From a candidate division FCPU426 bacterium (GTDB lineage Bacteria > Oederibacteriota > JAAXVQ01 > JAUVAV01), in contig JAUVAV010000011.1 of the NCBI GenBank assembly GCA_030591525.1, positions 1-64,000 of the forward strand: DNA of 64,000 nucleotides. Reading direction: 5' to 3'. The notes beneath the pieces are model-generated. The model saw only the letters and a list, made by a program, of their open reading frames with translations, did not search any database and was not told the DNA's origin. Below, piece after piece: positions 17,398 to 25,406 of this stretch; the stretch's first letter is position 1; every line of letters starts with the position of its first letter. Both the position numbers and the translations under genes were made by a program.

Positions 17398-18720
17398 ATG
17401 CGAATAAGAAATATACCCATCCGCTGCCTTTTATTTGTATGTGTGTTTGGGATCCCAATGTTTTTACACGCTGAACGCGGCTATTCCGGCGATAAAATGC
17501 CGGAGTCAAGCGAGCCTAAGGTTACCACGCAGGAAGCGGAAATATTAAATCGGATTTCAGCAGCAATTAAAAAAGATCAAGAAATTCCTGAAATAATTGA
17601 ATTTCTTAAATCCCGGATTAAGCATGATTCAAGTCCGGCTCTGGATTTTGCTTTGGGAAACCTTTGTTTTCAGTCCGGCGAATTGAAAAAAGCTGAATCA
17701 GCTTACCGGGCGGCGTTGAAAAAAATGCCGGCTTTTTCCCGGGCGCGGGCGAATCTGGCGAGAGTTATGCTCCAACAGGGTGAAAGCGATACGGCCTTAA
17801 AGGAATTGCAATCCTTGCTTCTGCGCGGAGCGGTTAAACCTTCGACCATGACATTGCTGGGATACACATATTTAATAAAGGGCGAACCAATTCCGGCTGA
17901 ATCCGCCTACCGGCAGGCGCTGCTGTATAAACCTGATGATGTTAATGCCTATTTAGGATTGGCCAAATCCTTGCTGGAACAAGAACGTTATAAAGAGTCG
18001 GGAAAAATCCTGGAAGACGTGATTGAGGAATTTCCCTTGCGGGGAGAATTATGGTCTCTTTTGGCAAATACCCGCCTGGCTTTGGAACAGCCCATGCGCG
18101 CGATCGCGGCCCTGGAGAGCGCCCGGCGGCTGGAAGCAGCTTCGCCTGAAGCGCTGGCGACCCTGGGCGACCTGTTGATAAACCAGGGCCAACCCCATGC
18201 GGCCCGGGAAGTCTATGACGAAGCTTTTGCTAAAGAAAAGCCCTCGATTGACAGATTATTGCGCGCCATTGACGCATTCCTGATGGTCAGAGATACCATG
18301 GGCGTGAGCGCCATGCTGAAGCGGGCCAGGGTTCTGGAAAAAAAGGTGTTATTAACCGCTGCTCAGCGTAAAAAAATACATTGGCAATCGGCCCGGGAGG
18401 CTCAAATCAATGGCAAAATAAGAGAGGCTTTAAAAGCCTATCAACAGCTTCTGGAAGAAGATCCGCTGAATACCCGGGTCTTGCTGGCAATGGGTGATAT
18501 CTACCAGGAGGAAAAGGAGTACGAGCGGGCCCTTTTAGCCTATGAACGGGCCGGCCGGCTGGGGGAGATGAAGATTACAGCGCTTATCCGGCAGGCCCGG
18601 GTCGAGGTGAAACGGGGGAATTATCAACGGGCCATTGAGCATCTGGAAGAGGCCCAGTATCTGCAGCCCCAGCCGCACGTGGCTAAATATCTTGAGCAGG
18701 TCAGGCGCTTGGTGAGGTAA
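17398..18720 (+). CDS. TPR-repeat periplasmic protein of the Ton operon
   Basis: 440 residues with a signal peptide (about 1-25) and at least eight tetratricopeptide repeats, for example ALGNLCFQSGELKKAESAYR, LLGYTYLIKGEPIPAESAYR, LLAMGDIYQEEKEYERALLA and ARVEVKRGNYQRAIEHLEEA. TPR proteins are a regular component of TtpC/TonB2 operons, where they are thought to help transport complexes assemble. The gene begins 10 bp after tonB behind GGGAGAAG. Its last 42 codons occur again, more than 90 per cent identical by eye, at 27808-27934 after the second receptor, which points to past duplication in this locus. Confidence 0.85.
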   Translation: MRIRNIPIRCLLFVCVFGIPMFLHAERGYSGDKMPESSEPKVTTQEAEILNRISAAIKKDQEIPEIIEFLKSRIKHDSSPALDFALGNLCFQSGELKKAESAYRAALKKMPAFSRARANLARVMLQQGESDTALKELQSLLLRGAVKPSTMTLLGYTYLIKGEPIPAESAYRQALLYKPDDVNAYLGLAKSLLEQERYKESGKILEDVIEEFPLRGELWSLLANTRLALEQPMRAIAALESARRLEAASPEALATLGDLLINQGQPHAAREVYDEAFAKEKPSIDRLLRAIDAFLMVRDTMGVSAMLKRARVLEKKVLLTAAQRKKIHWQSAREAQINGKIREALKAYQQLLEEDPLNTRVLLAMGDIYQEEKEYERALLAYERAGRLGEMKITALIRQARVEVKRGNYQRAIEHLEEAQYLQPQPHVAKYLEQVRRLVR

Positions 18721-18730
18721 GGAATAAAAT

Positions 18731-19414
18731 ATGTGGCTGTTTTTAATACTTCTGTTCATTCTGGGCTGGCTGCACAGCATGGTAAATCTTTCGCTGCTGA
18801 AAAAGCGCAGATATATCCTTATTTTCGCCCTGGGACTGTCGGCAATCAGCTATGGGCTGTTCCCCTTGGCGATTAAAATAAATGTGCAGACAATAAATCA
18901 AGCCATGCGTGACGCGAATATATTGAGTTTAGCCTGTACCTATCAAATTATCGAGGCTTTGGCGATTATGCTGCTGGCCCTGGTTTTAATTAAAAGTCAC
19001 TATGGCGGGAAAGCAGCCGTTATTCCGGAATCGTCGGCTTTATTTCCATCCGGGGTTTTTCTGGGCGGCGTATTTATTTTCCAGGTGTATTTTTTTAATG
19101 TTATCCATGATTTTCCGTTTCCCATAGCGGCTTTGATATTTTCACTGTTAATCCTGGCGATTGTTGGGGCATCGTCCTGGGTGATCCGGAACTTGATTTC
19201 AAGTTGGGCATGGCGGGTTGAAATTAAAATTCTGCTCTCGTTTTTCCAGATGGTATTGGCCATGTTTATTCCGCTGGTTGTGGCTGGCATGCGTACTAAT
19301 GCGCAAGGATATAAAATGAATGCCGTGGCGACCATAGTTACTTTAACTTGCATGATGATTCCGGTGATATTGGGGTTTAGCTTGAAAAGGTATTACTGTC
19401 AGGAGAATATATAA
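18731..19414 (+). CDS. Seven-helix membrane protein, probable DUF2162 putative transporter
   Basis: 227 residues, almost entirely hydrophobic with six or seven membrane helices and no soluble domain. I do not recognise it from motifs alone. The order here (membrane protein, ExbB-like, DUF2149, CobN-like) is that of a conserved cassette in methanogens and in the hmu loci of Bacteroidota, where the first member is annotated DUF2162; length and hydropathy fit. The next gene starts in the stop codon (TAATG), so the two are coupled. Likely role: membrane partner of the chelatase; a transport function is only inferred. Confidence 0.55.
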   Translation: MWLFLILLFILGWLHSMVNLSLLKKRRYILIFALGLSAISYGLFPLAIKINVQTINQAMRDANILSLACTYQIIEALAIMLLALVLIKSHYGGKAAVIPESSALFPSGVFLGGVFIFQVYFFNVIHDFPFPIAALIFSLLILAIVGASSWVIRNLISSWAWRVEIKILLSFFQMVLAMFIPLVVAGMRTNAQGYKMNAVATIVTLTCMMIPVILGFSLKRYYCQENI

Positions 19415-20007
19415 TGTTGATATTGACCAATACGCTCTATTTTGTGTCCACCGCGCTGCTCATACCGGTGATTGTTTTGCTGCTGCTGGCTTTTATATAT
19501 GCCTTGATAATGATAGGGGGATTTTACGGGGTGTATATTCAGCGCCTGAGATTCAAGCAGGCGAAAAAGCGGCTTCTGGAAAGAATCAGGCAAAGCGATA
19601 TTCGCAGGATGGATTTCAGCGGTATTGCCGAACATAACCAGCCGTTTTTAAATGGGTTAAGAAAATTAGCCCAGACTGCGTGGCATCCGGTCCATGGCGG
19701 GAAAATAATCACTGATCAGGAACTCGAAGGAGCCAGGGAACTGGAGGGCGCGAAAATTCTGATGCGTATCGGGCCCATGCTGGGACTTATGGGGACTTTG
19801 ATCCCCATGGGGCCGGCCCTGGCCGGGCTGGCCGCCGGGGATATTGCGGCCATGGCTACGAATATGCAGATTGCTTTTTCCACGACTGTGGTCGGGATAT
19901 TTGTAGGCGCAATTGGTTTTGGCGCGCAAATGGTAAAACAGCGCTGGATGATTGAAGACATAAGAGATCTTCGGTACGTTTTTGATTTGGCTTTGGGTGG
20001 GCAATAA
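19414..20007 (+). CDS. MotA/TolQ/ExbB-family proton channel, HmuU-like
   Basis: 197 residues. A first membrane helix (TALLIPVIVLLLLAFIYALI), a charged loop, then two helices containing RIGPMLGLMGTLIPMGPALAG and STTVVGIFVGAIGFGAQMV, a diverged form of the ExbB double-helix motif. It is clearly different from the exbB at 15716 and pairs with the DUF2149 gene that follows, as in CobN-containing cassettes of methanogens and Bacteroidota. The start overlaps the upstream stop by one base and has AGGAG before it. It probably powers or gates the chelatase complex rather than TonB. Confidence 0.78.
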   Translation: MLILTNTLYFVSTALLIPVIVLLLLAFIYALIMIGGFYGVYIQRLRFKQAKKRLLERIRQSDIRRMDFSGIAEHNQPFLNGLRKLAQTAWHPVHGGKIITDQELEGARELEGAKILMRIGPMLGLMGTLIPMGPALAGLAAGDIAAMATNMQIAFSTTVVGIFVGAIGFGAQMVKQRWMIEDIRDLRYVFDLALGGQ

Positions 20008-20010
20008 ATC

Positions 20011-20340
20011 ATGGCGCGCAGAGCGGGTATTTTCGAGCAATTGCAGGAAACGGATAATGATCCCTTGAGCGGCATGGCTAATCTCTTTGATTTGGCCATG
20101 GTCTTCGCGGTCGCCCTGATGGTGGCCATGGTGGTATATTTCAAGCTGCCGGAATTGCTTTCATCCGATGATTTTACCATGATCAAGAATGCCGGAAAGG
20201 AAAATATGGAGATCATTGTTAAAAAAGGCCGGGAAATAACCAAATACAAAGGCACGCAAAACCAGGGTCAGGGCAAAGGAAAACGCGTAGGCGCGGCCTA
20301 TGAGCTGGAAGACGGCCGGATTATTTACGTGCCGGAGTAG
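20011..20340 (+). CDS. DUF2149 single-helix protein, HmuV-like
   Basis: 109 residues. Starts with a basic segment and ETDNDPLSGMANLFDLAM, then one membrane helix (MVFAVALMVAMVVYFKL) and a periplasmic tail containing KGREITKYKG and GAAYELEDGRIIYVPE. The DPLSGMANLFD pattern before a single helix, next to an ExbB-type channel, is the DUF2149 arrangement; these are thought of as ExbD analogues in CobN cassettes. Three bases separate it from the ExbB-like gene. Function is inferred from context. Confidence 0.75.
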   Translation: MARRAGIFEQLQETDNDPLSGMANLFDLAMVFAVALMVAMVVYFKLPELLSSDDFTMIKNAGKENMEIIVKKGREITKYKGTQNQGQGKGKRVGAAYELEDGRIIYVPE

Positions 20341-20373
20341 AGGGCACATTATTCAACCTGAAAGGATTACTGA

Positions 20374-23300
20374 ATGAAGACAATCATGGTAAATATTATG
20401 GGATTGCTTAAAAAACCATATATCATTGCCGGTCTTTTAGCCATCGGGTTGGCCGGCGCGGTCTATGTGAAATTCATCAGCCCGACCAACCTAGCTTTCA
20501 TTAATTTCACGGATTCACAATACGCGCAGATACTTCAGGTGAAGGGCAATCCCTTTATACGGGTGAAACGCATCTCGTTCAAACCGGAAAAAACACCTGG
20601 TTTGAAAAAGTATACGGCTATCTATATTTTCGGCATGGGCCTGAACCTGAATGAAAAGCAGATGAAAAGCATCCGGGCGGCTATGAATAAAGGAAGCAAA
20701 GTATATGTCTATGCAGCTACCAGCAGCGGTAGTGATTTGACCAATCTGGCGGGAGATAATCTGAAATATGTTGAAGCCTGTTTCAGTAATGGCGGGCGCA
20801 GGAATATGCACGCCCTGTTGAATTACAGCCGCCGGATATTTGATGGAAAAACATTGTTCGGCCGGCCGTTGGCAGAGCCGCAAATCATACCCCATGATGT
20901 CTTTTTCCATCTGGGCGAGGAAGAGTTTTTTGCTGATTACAAAAAGTATCAGGAATTTTACGAGACCAAGGGGTATTACAAACCTGAAGGCGCGAAGATT
21001 TGTATCCTGACGACTAATCTCGGCCCCAGAAACCGGAATAACCGGGCCGCGGTGGATGCCCTGATAAGGGATTTAGAGGCGCGCGGCATGAATGTTTATC
21101 CGGCAGCCGGGTTCATGCAACGCCTGGATTTCCTGAAAGCCGTGAATCCGGATTTGGCCGTGTTGATGCCGCATGGACGGCTGGCCATGGGCCGGGCGGC
21201 TGAAGCCGTCGCTTATCTTGGAGAGAAAAATATTCCCTTGCTTTGTCCGATTCATATCTTTGGCCCCTATGATGAGTGGCTAAAGGACCAACAGGGCATG
21301 GCCGGGGGCATGCTGAGCCAGAGCATTGTTATGCCGGAGTTGGACGGCGGGATTGATCCTTATGTCATTGGCGCTCAGTTTAAAAACAAAGATGGATTGT
21401 ATGTTTTCCAACCCATACCGGAAAGGATTAAACGGTTTGGCCGGCGGGTGGAAAATTGGATCAGATTGCAGCGCCTGCCGAATTCTGGAAAAAAAGTGGC
21501 GATTGTCTATTACAAAGGTCCGGGTTTAAACGCCATGTCAGCCGGCGGTCTGGAAGTAGGACCATCGATGCTGAATGTGCTCCGTCATTTGAAACAACGG
21601 GGGTTTAATACCGGCGTTTTGCCGGAAAATAACCAGGTCTTGATGGAGCGGATTCAAAAAGAAGGCCCGGTTTTGGGCGCTTACGCCAAGGGGTCTTTTC
21701 AAAAATATTTAGATAATGGAAATCCAAAACTAATTCCCGTGCCAACCTATTCCGCCTGGTGTCAACAGCAGCTGAAACCGGAAATGGTCAAAGATATAGA
21801 AGCAAATTACGGGCCGGCTCCGGGAGCATATATGCAAGTTACCAAAGGCGAGGAGAGATATATTGCAGTAGCCCGGATCCGGTTCGGCAATGTGGTTATC
21901 CTGCCCCAGCCTTTGCCCGGATATGGCGATAATGAATCCAAACTGATTCATGGGATCAAAAAAGCGCCGCCCCATTCATATGTGGCTGCTTATCTCTGGG
22001 CAAAAAACGGGTTTAAAGCGGACGCGATTGTTCATTTCGGCACGCACGGCAGCCTGGAATTTACGCCCTGGAAACAGGCGGCCCTGTCGCAATATGATTG
22101 GCCGGACGCGTTGATCGGCGATTTGCCGCATCCCTATATTTATGTGATCAACAATATCGGCGAGGCCATGATAGCCAAGCGCAGAAGCTATGCGGTTATT
22201 GCTTCGCACCTGACCCCGCCGTTTACCGAGGCGGACCTGTACGGAAAATTATCAGAGCTTCACAATGCCCTGCACAGCTATTTCAGCACGGAGAGCAAGG
22301 CATTAAAGCAGGAATACCGGGAAACCATCAAGACCTTGGTTTATAAAATGGAACTGCATAAAGACCTGGAATTAGAGGAAAAAGAAAAAGGCGCTTTGCC
22401 GGAAGCGGCCATTCATAAAATACATAATCATATTCATGCGCTGGAACAGGAAAAAATCACCCGCGGGCTTTATACCCTTGGCAGGAGTTACCGCCAAACG
22501 GATGTTTATGAAACCGTAAGACTAATGGCCATTGATGCGATCGCGTACAGCCGGGCCGGGCTGGACTTATTACAAGGAAAGATAAAAGCAGAGGATATGG
22601 AAAACCAACACAAGTTTGACAAAATGTACCGCCAAAAGGCTTATGCCGTTATTGACAATATCCTGCTGCACAATTATTCTCCTGCCGGATATCTGGACAA
22701 GCAGGACCTGGAGCAGCTGGCTGCCTGGGAAAAACTGCATGCCAGACCCAGCGATGACGAAATGATGGCCAGCATGATGGCCATGGCAATGGACAGCCAG
22801 GGTAAGAAGAAAAAAACGCCGGAAAAAGCGAAAAAAACCGATCTTGGCCGGTTGAAAGTTCTGGTACTGGAAATAGCGCCTGATCCAAAAAAACAAGAAT
22901 TTATTTTATCCCTGAAAAACGGGAAAAACTTTACGCGTGTATCCGCTCTTTTAGATCCGGAAAGCATGAAAAAAGCGGTTAAGGTCGTAAAGTGCGTTCC
23001 TGCCATGAGGGAAAAACTTGAACTTTTTAAGGATCCAAATATGCTGGAACTGGTCGGTCTTATGCAGAATTCGAAGAGCCGCGAGACGGTGTTTAATCTG
23101 CTGGAGGATAAGAACATGCGCGCGCAGATCCGGGATGAACAAAAAAAGCTGAAGGAGCAGGCGGTCTTAAAAGCCCTGGAACCGGATTATACCCGGGATA
23201 TATTTCTGGCGATAAAGCCGGAAAAATACCGGCCAACGATTGCCGGCTGGCACAAAAACCGCTTACTGGTTTTTAAGAACCATATCGGCTTTTACCTTGA

Positions 23301-25128
23301 AAATAAAGACCTGGCCGGCGAAATCGCCAGGACCGGAAATAAAGACGCCCGGGCATTGGCGGCAGTCTTACGAAGCGGGAAAGCGCTGGGAGCGGTTAAG
23401 GAGTCTGCCCGTCTGGCAGATAAGAAAATTGCAGAATGGGAAGCCCGGGAGGCGGATTATGTTGCGGCTGTGCGGACATACCGCGATACGCTTTTTTCAA
23501 TCAAAGATTATCATGCTGCTTTGGAAAAATCGACGCAAGCAGAGATGGCGGCCATCACGCGGGCCTTGTCCGGCGGATATTTATCCCCATCCTCAGGCGG
23601 AGATCCGATCGGCAATCCCCGGTCAGTTCCGACCGGACGGAATCTTTTTGCCATTGACGCGGAAAAAACGCCGACCAAAGAAGCCTGGAAGGTTGGAGTA
23701 AAACTGGCGGATGCCTTAATCGCCGCCAGGCTCAGCCGGACTGGCAAGTATCCGCAAAAAGCGGCATTTACTTTATGGGGAGGCGAATTTATCCGCGCGA
23801 AAGGGATTAACCTGGCCCAGATATTTTACCTGCTGGGCGTGGAACCTGTGAGGAATTCCCGGGGATCTGTCCATGATGTCAGGCTGATACCCATGGAAAA
23901 ATTGAAGCGGCCAAGGATAGATGTAGTTGTGCAGACTTCGGGTCAGTTCCGGGATATAGCGGCCTCGCGGGTTTATTTGATAAATAAAGCCGTGGAACTG
24001 GCCGGCCGGGCTGATGATGGGGACCAATATGAAAACCATGTAAAAGCCGGAACCATCAAAGCCGAGGCAATTATGAAAGCCAAAGGTCTTTCGCCTGAGC
24101 AGGCCAGAAAATTCGCCGCAGCCCGGGTGTTCGGCGGAGTCAATGGAAATTACGGAACAGCCATCATGGGCAAGGTGGAATCAGGCGATAAATGGGAAGA
24201 CGAAAAAGAAATCACCGATCAATATTTAAAAAACATGGGAGCGGTTTATACCAAAGAAAATTGGGGGTTTTATCAGGCCGGAATTTTCGAAGGCGCTTTG
24301 CAAAACACGGATACAGTGGTGCATCCTCGTTCTTCCAACACTTATGGTCCATTATCCCTGGATCATTACTATGAATTTATGGGAGGTCTCAACGCGGTAG
24401 TGCGCCAGGTTACGGGCAACGACCCCGAGGCATTCTTTAATGACCTGCGCAACCGCTATAACCCACGGGTTCAGGGCGTAAAAGAAGCCATCTGGGTGGA
24501 AGCCAGAACCACGATATTTAATCCCAAGTATATCAAGGATCTCCAGGCCGGCGGGGCCTCGTCGGCCGAGGTGTTCGCGGAAACGGTCCGCAATACTTAT
24601 GGATGGAATGTGATGAAACCAAACGCGATTGACAAGGAAATATGGGAGGGGATTGAGTCAGTCTATATTCAGGATAAATATAAACTGGGCATGGAAAAGT
24701 ACTTTCGGGATAAGAATCCTTACGCTTTGCAGGAGATAACCGCAGTCATGCTGGAGACTATTCGCAAGGGCTACTGGCAGCCCGATGCGGCGGTCATTAA
24801 GCGTATCGCTGAATTACATGCCAGGCTGGTGATAGATCATAAAGCCGGATGCAGCGGGTTTGTATGCGATAACGCGAAATTGCAAGCCATGATTCAAAAT
24901 GCGCTGAAGCCGGAAATGAAAGCGGATTATAAACGGCAGATTGATTCAGCCAGGGTGGGAGAAACAGGAGAGAAGAAAAAGGGAATGGAATTGAAAAAAG
25001 AAAAGATGAGCCTGGAGAAGGTCAAGGAGCTGGTTAAGGAAAACATAACTACGGTTGTGGCAGTGTTTATAATTCTATTGCTGTTTTCCGCGGCCGTGAT
25101 TGTCGGCATGGCCAGACATAGAAAATAG
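20374..25128 (+). CDS. Membrane-anchored CobN/BchH-family metal chelatase, HmuS-like
   Basis: 1584 residues. The N-terminus has a membrane segment (KKPYIIAGLLAIGLAGAVYV) and the C-terminus another (VVAVFIILLLFSAAVIVGM), so the large catalytic part should face the periplasm. CobN-family signatures are clear: HFGTHGSLEFTPWK, LIGDLPHPYIYVINNIGEA, AKRRSYAVIASHLTPPF, RIDVVVQTSGQFRDIAASR and RVFGGVNGNYGTAI. A low-complexity insert near residues 793-820 holds MMASMMAMAMD followed by a Lys-rich stretch. No cobS/cobT or chlI/chlD partner genes and no cobalamin synthesis genes are present, so a role in cobalt insertion for B12 synthesis is unlikely. The neighbours match the hmu haem-use loci of Bacteroidota, whose HmuS relatives act on haem; metal removal from a periplasmic tetrapyrrole is the best hypothesis. 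AAAGGA precedes the start. Confidence 0.85.
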   Translation: MKTIMVNIMGLLKKPYIIAGLLAIGLAGAVYVKFISPTNLAFINFTDSQYAQILQVKGNPFIRVKRISFKPEKTPGLKKYTAIYIFGMGLNLNEKQMKSIRAAMNKGSKVYVYAATSSGSDLTNLAGDNLKYVEACFSNGGRRNMHALLNYSRRIFDGKTLFGRPLAEPQIIPHDVFFHLGEEEFFADYKKYQEFYETKGYYKPEGAKICILTTNLGPRNRNNRAAVDALIRDLEARGMNVYPAAGFMQRLDFLKAVNPDLAVLMPHGRLAMGRAAEAVAYLGEKNIPLLCPIHIFGPYDEWLKDQQGMAGGMLSQSIVMPELDGGIDPYVIGAQFKNKDGLYVFQPIPERIKRFGRRVENWIRLQRLPNSGKKVAIVYYKGPGLNAMSAGGLEVGPSMLNVLRHLKQRGFNTGVLPENNQVLMERIQKEGPVLGAYAKGSFQKYLDNGNPKLIPVPTYSAWCQQQLKPEMVKDIEANYGPAPGAYMQVTKGEERYIAVARIRFGNVVILPQPLPGYGDNESKLIHGIKKAPPHSYVAAYLWAKNGFKADAIVHFGTHGSLEFTPWKQAALSQYDWPDALIGDLPHPYIYVINNIGEAMIAKRRSYAVIASHLTPPFTEADLYGKLSELHNALHSYFSTESKALKQEYRETIKTLVYKMELHKDLELEEKEKGALPEAAIHKIHNHIHALEQEKITRGLYTLGRSYRQTDVYETVRLMAIDAIAYSRAGLDLLQGKIKAEDMENQHKFDKMYRQKAYAVIDNILLHNYSPAGYLDKQDLEQLAAWEKLHARPSDDEMMASMMAMAMDSQGKKKKTPEKAKKTDLGRLKVLVLEIAPDPKKQEFILSLKNGKNFTRVSALLDPESMKKAVKVVKCVPAMREKLELFKDPNMLELVGLMQNSKSRETVFNLLEDKNMRAQIRDEQKKLKEQAVLKALEPDYTRDIFLAIKPEKYRPTIAGWHKNRLLVFKNHIGFYLENKDLAGEIARTGNKDARALAAVLRSGKALGAVKESARLADKKIAEWEAREADYVAAVRTYRDTLFSIKDYHAALEKSTQAEMAAITRALSGGYLSPSSGGDPIGNPRSVPTGRNLFAIDAEKTPTKEAWKVGVKLADALIAARLSRTGKYPQKAAFTLWGGEFIRAKGINLAQIFYLLGVEPVRNSRGSVHDVRLIPMEKLKRPRIDVVVQTSGQFRDIAASRVYLINKAVELAGRADDGDQYENHVKAGTIKAEAIMKAKGLSPEQARKFAAARVFGGVNGNYGTAIMGKVESGDKWEDEKEITDQYLKNMGAVYTKENWGFYQAGIFEGALQNTDTVVHPRSSNTYGPLSLDHYYEFMGGLNAVVRQVTGNDPEAFFNDLRNRYNPRVQGVKEAIWVEARTTIFNPKYIKDLQAGGASSAEVFAETVRNTYGWNVMKPNAIDKEIWEGIESVYIQDKYKLGMEKYFRDKNPYALQEITAVMLETIRKGYWQPDAAVIKRIAELHARLVIDHKAGCSGFVCDNAKLQAMIQNALKPEMKADYKRQIDSARVGETGEKKKGMELKKEKMSLEKVKELVKENITTVVAVFIILLLFSAAVIVGMARHRK

Positions 25129-25140
25129 GGGATTGAGGTT

Positions 25141-25290
25141 ATGGAAACCAAAAAGGAAATCAGCCGGGATATGCTGGATGAAATTGTTCAATCAATCCAG
25201 TGGATAAAATACGGGGAGGTGAGGATTATCGTTCATGATTCGAAGATTGTACAAATAGAAAAAATCGAAAAAAAACGCTTTCAAAACTAA
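25141..25290 (+). CDS. YezD-family (DUF2292) small protein
   Basis: A 49-residue gene. It has the YezD pattern of a short helix (SRDMLDEIVQSIQWI), then KYGEVRIIVHDSKIVQIEKIEKKRF; the YG-x-V-x-I-x-x-HD-x-K-x-V-Q-I-E-K core is typical. GAGG lies two bases before ATG. It sits 12 bp after the chelatase gene and probably belongs to the same transcript. The biochemical role of YezD proteins is unknown; they often occur near sulfur or metal uptake genes. Region 25291-25406 after it shows only the receptor ribosome site. Confidence 0.8.
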   Translation: METKKEISRDMLDEIVQSIQWIKYGEVRIIVHDSKIVQIEKIEKKRFQN

Positions 25291-25406
25291 ACCAACCTGA
25301 AAACCGACCACGTCTGTGGAGATTAACAAGCGGCCCATCCGGAAATGCCCACTGGAAAACCAGAGAATTCCGAAAAGAATATATCTAAAAAACGAGGAGG
25401 AGTGAA

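Noticed and set aside
20374-25128. Cobaltochelatase for cobalamin synthesis or Mg-chelatase subunit H
   Set aside because: No CobS/CobT, ChlI/ChlD or other corrin or chlorophyll genes are present, and both ends carry membrane segments, which does not suit the cytoplasmic enzymes.
25291-25406. Cobalamin riboswitch before receptor 2
   Set aside because: GCCCACTGG looks slightly like part of the B12 box, but the conserved core and the needed length of about 200 bases are missing.
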